Shown piece by piece: positions 15,498-19,246 of a stretch of 19,246 nucleotides of DNA. The first letter of the stretch is position 1. Every line of letters starts with the position of its first letter. Under the pieces are notes generated by a model. The model did no database searches, was not told the origin of the DNA, and worked only from the letters and a program-made list of their open reading frames with translations. The position numbers and the translations under genes are program-made. The stretch is from Siphonobacter sp048595215 (GTDB lineage: Bacteria > Bacteroidota > Bacteroidia > Cytophagales > Spirosomataceae). The DNA lies in NCBI RefSeq assembly GCF_048595215.1, contig NZ_JBMDWJ010000296.1, forward strand, positions 1 to 19,246, given 5' to 3'.

Positions 15498-16367
15498 TTA
15501 AACGGAAACGTGTATTTTCCGGAAATCCGTGGGGGACTTGCCAACGACCTTACTGAACAAACGGGTGAAGTATTTTCCATCTTCGTAACCCAGGCCATAG
15601 GCAATTTCCTTGACGCTTTGCGTCGTGTAGAAAAGCTGTCGTTGGGCCTCCTGAATCACCTCCTGCTGAATAAAATACGTCGAAGGAAAGCCCGTAACTG
15701 ATTTTACCGTATCGTTTAGATAACTCACCGTAATGTTGAGCATCGCGGCGTAATCGGCGGGTCTTTTCAGGTTCAGGAAATGTTCTTTTACCAGTTGCTG
15801 AAATCTTTTTGACAGGTCAACGCTTCGCAGGGTATGCTGCTGAATGCGTTGCTCTTCCTGGGTCTGAAAGAGATGAGCGGCCTGGTAAAAAAAGGCATTC
15901 AATAAATGTTGCAAAAGCTGAGCCTGAAAACGTTCGGGTTGCTCCGCGTGTACTCGCGTATGGATAAGTTTAAACAGATGAATGAACCAATCCAGACTGA
16001 ACGCATCCAGACGCATGAGTACGATTCGGGAAAAAGCCTGATCGATCACGGTGCGGGCTTTGGGTTCAATCAGGGCCGCATCGCAGGCCAGCATCCAGCC
16101 GTGAGCCTGCTGGGCATAACCCAGCTGGTGGACTTGGCCAGGACAGGAGATTAATAAGCTCGACGTACCGACTTCCATTTCCTGAAAATCAATGCTAAAA
16201 TTGACCGCTCCCCGTTCCAGCAAAAAGCAGCAGTAGTGATCATGGCGGTGAGGAAGCATGCTTCGATCCTGGGCAAGTACCTCGATTTCATCAAAGGAGA
16301 ACGACTCAATCTCAACACCCGAAAGGCTTTCAATGAGCGAGTAAAGGGCTATGGTTTCCTGGGTCAT
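15498..16367 (-). CDS. AraC-family transcriptional regulator
   Basis: As called, the protein has 289 aa. The N-terminal half is a cupin-like sensor domain with LPHRHDHYCCFLLERGAVNF (about 38-57), and ligand-pocket histidines fit this fold. The C-terminal third (about 185-289) is the double helix-turn-helix domain, with AAMLNITVSYLNDTVKSVTG as the first recognition unit and SVKEIAYGLGYEDGKYFTRL with FSKVVGKSPTDFRK as the conserved second unit. The open frame runs to 16517, inside the upstream flavoreductase gene. The ATG at 16367 is only 8 bp past that gene's stop (16376) and precedes a sensible N-terminus, so I use it. It probably regulates its own operon. The effector is unknown. Confidence 0.9.
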   Translation of the reverse strand: MTQETIALYSLIESLSGVEIESFSFDEIEVLAQDRSMLPHRHDHYCCFLLERGAVNFSIDFQEMEVGTSSLLISCPGQVHQLGYAQQAHGWMLACDAALIEPKARTVIDQAFSRIVLMRLDAFSLDWFIHLFKLIHTRVHAEQPERFQAQLLQHLLNAFFYQAAHLFQTQEEQRIQQHTLRSVDLSKRFQQLVKEHFLNLKRPADYAAMLNITVSYLNDTVKSVTGFPSTYFIQQEVIQEAQRQLFYTTQSVKEIAYGLGYEDGKYFTRLFSKVVGKSPTDFRKIHVSV

Positions 16368-16375
16368 GGCTGTAG

Positions 16376-17065
16376 TCAGGACCAAAATCCGTGTGCGTAA
16401 ATTTTGGCTTGCACGTCCGGCATGGCTTTTAGTTTTTTTCGCAGGCTTTGTACCAGCGGAATATTTCCGGCAATATAAATGCTGGTGTACGCTTGTAACG
16501 ACTGCGTTTGAAGCCATTGTTCCAGCTCCGCCTGTCCGTTGCCGCTAGTTTTTACTCTAAACTCGAATTCGGGGTACTGCCAGGAGGCCGGAAACGCGTA
16601 GTCATCCGTGAGCAGGACGCAGCCTTGCATGGGATAATTTTCACGGTTTGTGAGTTGCCGCAAGCTCAAAAAGTGGCCCAAGGCACTGGCGTCTCCCAGA
16701 CAAAGGATTTTTCCCGGCTTTTCGGGCAGAGGAGCCGCATGAGCGAGGCTCAGCAAAATGGTATCACCTGCTTTGAGTTGCCGGGCCCAGCGACTGCCAG
16801 CCCCCGCATGCCCAGTTTCGATGTAGAAGGTACATTGTCGGGTGTCAACGTCCCATTCGGCGGGTGTATAATCGCGGTACGTAAGTGTTTCAACCTGACA
16901 CTTGAAACGTTTGATACTCTCCCACTTTTCCATGGCAACGGTTGGAGTATGAATGACAATTTCATGCAAGGTGGATGGTTGCCAGGCCCGGACGCTAACC
17001 ACCTGAGCCGGAGTAAGCATTTTTTCCATTAAACCCGACGCTGCTTTTTTAAGAAGATTGGCCAT
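16376..17065 (-). CDS. Siderophore-interacting-protein-like FAD-binding reductase
   Basis: This 229-aa protein fits the SIP (FAD-binding 9 / SIP) family of ferric-siderophore reductases. Residues 15-85 form the FAD-binding barrel with the signature RDYTP (64-68), equivalent to the RxYT motif that holds FAD. HAGAGSRWARQLKAGD (86-101) is the flavin-pyrophosphate region. ILCLGDASALG (120-130) opens the NAD(P)H-binding Rossmann half, followed by SIYIAGNIPLVQSLRKKL (195-212) and the terminal YAHGFW, close to the family's usual end. It is expected to reduce iron bound to siderophores in the cytoplasm. No siderophore receptor or synthesis gene is in view. It is the first gene of a minus-strand cluster with the AraC regulator. 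The iron role is inferred from the family. Confidence 0.88.
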   Translation of the reverse strand: MANLLKKAASGLMEKMLTPAQVVSVRAWQPSTLHEIVIHTPTVAMEKWESIKRFKCQVETLTYRDYTPAEWDVDTRQCTFYIETGHAGAGSRWARQLKAGDTILLSLAHAAPLPEKPGKILCLGDASALGHFLSLRQLTNRENYPMQGCVLLTDDYAFPASWQYPEFEFRVKTSGNGQAELEQWLQTQSLQAYTSIYIAGNIPLVQSLRKKLKAMPDVQAKIYAHGFWS

Positions 17066-17082
17066 AGTCGCTTTTTTGCTGG

Positions 17083-17090
17083 CAAAACTA
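17083..17090 (-). promoter_or_regulatory. Possible -7 box for the SIP/AraC cluster
   Basis: On the minus strand this reads TAGTTTTG, an exact fit to TAnnTTTG, 17 bp upstream of the reductase ATG at 17065. No TTG is at the usual -33 distance, and the leader would be very short, so this is a tentative call. Confidence 0.4.
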
Positions 17091-17108
17091 CTGATGCCTC
17101 AACCGTCT

Positions 17109-17121
17109 TTTGTTTAACAAA
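17109..17121. repeat. Short inverted repeat upstream of the reductase promoter
   Basis: TTTGTT-T-AACAAA is a perfect 6-bp inverted repeat around one base, 19 bp upstream of the possible -7 box at 17083-17090. That is a reasonable place for a regulator such as the linked AraC protein or another factor. It is AT-rich and could be coincidental. Confidence 0.3.
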
Positions 17122-17242
17122 GAACGGGCATAGGTGGACAAATGGCGGTAAATGAGAGCAGGGGTGAGCTACAACCCAGGCCTACGGAACCTTCAACCGA
17201 GGATCTGCTGTCGGATGCTACTACTTTTAGTACGAGCTTGTG

Positions 17243-17410
17243 TTATAGCACGTGATCGAAGGGGGTTTGATCACCTGGGTAGGAAAGCCATTCAATAAAA
17301 CGATCCAAATTGGTGTGAAAGGGCAGAAAGATCGTGGTACACGAATTACTATTGGTTCTGATGATGGTACTTAGTTGCTCGCGTACCTGATCCTGGTCCG
17401 TAGTGTTCAT
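17243..17410 (-). CDS. Possible small ORF, 55 aa
   Basis: An ATG at 17410 opens 55 codons ending at TAA 17243-17245. The product begins MNTTDQDQVREQLSTIIRTN and later reads FHTNLDRFIEWLSYPGDQTP, a mixed hydrophilic composition that looks more protein-like than a random frame. The same frame is open for about 17 codons further upstream (including IPLCVT just before the ATG), so it could also be the tail of a decayed longer gene. No family is recognised and no clear ribosome-binding site precedes it. Confidence 0.33.
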   Translation of the reverse strand: MNTTDQDQVREQLSTIIRTNSNSCTTIFLPFHTNLDRFIEWLSYPGDQTPFDHVL

Positions 17411-17454
17411 GGTTACGCAGAGCGGAATGGTACGGGCGACAACTAAAATTATAA

Positions 17455-17493
17455 ATGTTCAAAAGTGAACAGGAATTGTACGTTTTTGAACAT
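17455..17493. promoter_or_regulatory. Operator-like cluster of three TGTTCA/TGAACA half-sites
   Basis: TGTTCA-AAAG-TGAACA (17456-17471) is a perfect inverted repeat with a 4-base spacer. A third half-site, TGAACA, lies at 17487-17492, exactly 21 bp (two helical turns) from the second. The outer arms ATGTTCAAAA (17455-17464) and TTTTGAACAT (17484-17493) are themselves perfect 10-bp complements, so two nested symmetries share one half-site. The cluster sits about 196 bp upstream of the FtsX permease and 45 bp upstream of the possible small ORF. It probably binds a dimeric repressor or activator, but which one is unknown. Confidence 0.5.
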
Positions 17494-17688
17494 CTTATTT
17501 ATTTTATTTATTGGTTATCAGTAGATTATGTCTGACTGTGCGAGTAGGCATAGTTTTAAACGTATTCTTTATAAAGGTGCCTCATTCATGCGAAGTCTTC
17601 AGGTATTACGCTTCAGCATGTAGAGGCAACTCGTTTCATCGGTTCGATTGAAAAGCGTCCTCTTGCGAAGTTTTAGACTACGACCTCT

Positions 17689-19246
17689 ATGTTGGTTAAC
17701 CATTTTAAAATTGCCAAACGAACCCTAAGCCGAAATAGGGTCTTTTCAATCATTAACGTGATTGGTCTGACTTTGGGGATGGCTAGTAGTCTGCTCATCT
17801 ACTTATGGGTACAAGATGAATGCAGCATCGGCAAGCACTATAAAAACGCTTCTCATTTGTACCGTGTTTACGAGCGTCATGATCGTAATGGTGAAATCAG
17901 TGCCGCTGCCGGAACTCCTGCATTACTCCCTGCTGAGCTTAAGCAACAATTTCCCGAGGTCGTATACGCAGCGGGCTTGACCTGGGAGGAGCCACACTTG
18001 GTACAGGTTGACGAAAAAACGGTGCGTTTACTGGGTAGATCAGCCGGCGAGGACTGGTTTCGCATGTATGATACCCCACTGCTAGTCGGCAATCCAGCTA
18101 CGGCTCTTCAGTCTCCCAATAGTATTGCCATTTCTCAAGCAATGGCTCAAGCCTTATTCGGAGGGGTTACTCAAGCGTTGGGTAAAAGGGTACAACTTGA
18201 TCAGCAAAGGGATTATCAGGTCTCCGCAGTATTTGAAAAGGGTCGTGATGCCGCAGAGGACACGTATGATTTTTTAGTAAGCTGGTCTGATTTTATGAAT
18301 CATACGGCTTGGGCAAAAGAATGGGGAACGAGTAGCCCTCAGACGCGTATTCTACTCAAGCCTGGAACGAATCAGGCCGCTTTTGAGACAAAGATTAAAT
18401 CGTTTTTGAAGGGTAAACACCCAGGAATCGGACCGGGTTTTAATACGGAATTATTTTTGCAGCCGGAATCAAAGGCGTATCTGTATTCAGATCTGTCCAG
18501 TGGTTATGCCAAGGGAGGCCGAATCCAGTACGTACGATTATTCAGTGTAGTGGCCCTCTTTCTCCTGCTGATTGCCTGCATTAATTTTATGAATTTAGCT
18601 ACGGCTCGGTCCATAAAACGAGCGAAAGAAGTAGGGGTAAGGAAGGTAATGGGGGCCAGTCAAAGCGAGCTAATAGGACAATTTCTGAGCGAAGCTCTGG
18701 TATTGGCGTTACCAGCCTTGGTACTAGCTCTTGAACTTGCTTCTCTGGTTTTGCCGGCCTTTAATACGTTGACCGGAAAACAAATAGAGTTACCATTAAC
18801 CAGCCCGACTTTCTGGATGGTATTAATTGGCCTTTGGGCATTCGTAGGCTTGGTCTCAGGAAGTTACCCTGCCCTCTATTTATCTTCCTTGCAACCAAGC
18901 CGAGTACTCAAAAGTGCCTTCCGTTTGACGGGAGGAGGTCTCACGTTTCGGCAGGGTTTAGTCATTTTTCAATTCACCCTATCCATTCTTTTGATGATTG
19001 GTACCGTGGTCGTGTATCGGCAGCTTGATTATATGCAGACCAAGAATCTGGGTTATGAGAAAGACAATTTGATTTATGTAAGGGCGGAAGGAGCGGTAGC
19101 CTCCAAGTACGAAACCTTTAAGCAGGAGCTTTTGCGTCAGCCTGCTATTTTGAGTGTTACGCGAGTCAATGATCGCTTATCTGATTTCGGTAATAGCACC
19201 AACAGCGTTCATTGGAAGGGTAAAGCGGCTGATCAAAACACGGACT
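17689..19246 (+). CDS. FtsX/MacB-type ABC transporter permease, cut at the window end
   Basis: From ATG 17689 the frame is open to the window edge (519 codons); the 3' part lies outside. The start MLVNHFKIAKRTLSRNRVFS, then IINVIGLTLGMASSLLIYLW, is the standard opening of the large Cytophagales FtsX-family permeases: a short cytoplasmic arm and TM1. A periplasmic MacB-PCD domain follows (about 45-280), then TM2 (about 285-305) with the FtsX signature ACINFMNLATARSIKRAKEV and GVRKVMGAS, TM3 near 337-360 and TM4 near 375-395. The second FtsX half begins near 420 (LVIFQFTLSILLMIGTVVVY). Family members are usually about 800 aa, so roughly 280 residues are missing here. No ATPase gene is visible. 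Likely roles are mechanotransmission or export of peptides or drugs with a separate ATPase. Confidence 0.92.
   Translation, partial: MLVNHFKIAKRTLSRNRVFSIINVIGLTLGMASSLLIYLWVQDECSIGKHYKNASHLYRVYERHDRNGEISAAAGTPALLPAELKQQFPEVVYAAGLTWEEPHLVQVDEKTVRLLGRSAGEDWFRMYDTPLLVGNPATALQSPNSIAISQAMAQALFGGVTQALGKRVQLDQQRDYQVSAVFEKGRDAAEDTYDFLVSWSDFMNHTAWAKEWGTSSPQTRILLKPGTNQAAFETKIKSFLKGKHPGIGPGFNTELFLQPESKAYLYSDLSSGYAKGGRIQYVRLFSVVALFLLLIACINFMNLATARSIKRAKEVGVRKVMGASQSELIGQFLSEALVLALPALVLALELASLVLPAFNTLTGKQIELPLTSPTFWMVLIGLWAFVGLVSGSYPALYLSSLQPSRVLKSAFRLTGGGLTFRQGLVIFQFTLSILLMIGTVVVYRQLDYMQTKNLGYEKDNLIYVRAEGAVASKYETFKQELLRQPAILSVTRVNDRLSDFGNSTNSVHWKGKAADQNTD

Larger units (their letters stand above)
17066..17688. 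other. Divergent intergenic region between the reductase and the FtsX permease
   Basis: This 623-bp stretch separates two divergently transcribed genes and holds no confident protein-coding gene. It contains a -7-like box and a short inverted repeat near the reductase, a possible 55-codon ORF on the minus strand, and an operator-like cluster of TGTTCA/TGAACA half-sites. The remaining sequence before the permease (17494-17688) is AT-rich at first and shows no good TAnnTTTG box. Confidence 0.6.

Noticed and set aside
16368..16517. 50-codon N-terminal extension of the AraC regulator
   Set aside because: It overlaps the end of the flavoreductase gene by 142 bp, and the extra residues are basic and unlike an AraC-family N-terminus.
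1..19246. Frequent GGTACC hexamers across the window
   Set aside because: Most fall in genes as preferred codon pairs such as Gly-Thr (GGT ACC); there is no regular spacing or link to promoters.
1..19246. CRISPR arrays, tRNA/rRNA genes, insertion sequences, phage or defence genes
   Set aside because: No spaced direct repeats, recognisable RNA-gene sequence, transposase, integrase or known defence motif was seen on either strand.

Overview
The window looks like chromosomal DNA from a Bacteroidota bacterium, most likely Cytophagales (Spirosoma/Siphonobacter-like); the genus is a guess. Supporting signs are signal peptides ending in ...AQ, FtsX-type permeases without an ATPase, LytS/LytTR regulators, sulfatase and GH106 enzymes, weak Shine-Dalgarno sequences, and -7 boxes matching the Bacteroidota TAnnTTTG consensus upstream of two genes.

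Layout. (1) 1-1178, plus strand: a perfect 20-bp palindrome, then two small exported proteins that look like outer-membrane beta-barrels. (2) 1240-9013, minus strand: one compact operon, read from right to left as periplasmic adaptor lipoprotein, RND (HAE1) inner-membrane pump, outer-membrane channel lipoprotein, LytS-type histidine kinase and LytTR response regulator. It encodes a complete tripartite drug/toxicant efflux pump with its own two-component system. (3) 9014-10362: a gene-poor, AT-rich stretch. It holds a lipocalin-like lipoprotein gene broken by one extra base in an A8 tract, and a more decayed relic of a secreted-protein N-terminus. (4) 10363-14836, plus strand: a secreted formylglycine-type sulfatase and a secreted GH106-type alpha-L-rhamnosidase, a small polysaccharide-degrading pair without visible SusC/SusD genes. 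(5) 14889-14954: a large inverted repeat between convergent genes, probably a bidirectional terminator. (6) 15000-17065, minus strand: a siderophore-interacting-protein-like flavoreductase, an AraC-family regulator 8 bp downstream, and a 148-aa protein of unknown function. (7) 17066-17688: a mostly non-coding region with a possible 55-aa ORF and an operator-like cluster of TGTTCA/TGAACA half-sites. (8) 17689 to the window end: the first part of an FtsX/MacB-type ABC permease, cut by the window edge.

No rRNA, tRNA, CRISPR array, transposase, integrase or phage gene was seen. I did not find a convincing new multi-gene system. The best leads are the single-base lesion in the lipocalin-like gene, the decayed secreted-protein relic beside it, the operator-like repeats before the FtsX permease, the self-contained efflux-plus-LytTR operon, and the unknown 148-aa protein beside the SIP/AraC pair. 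Several start codons were moved from the longest open frame: histidine kinase to 3158, adaptor to a GTG at 9013, sulfatase to 10363, AraC regulator to 16367.
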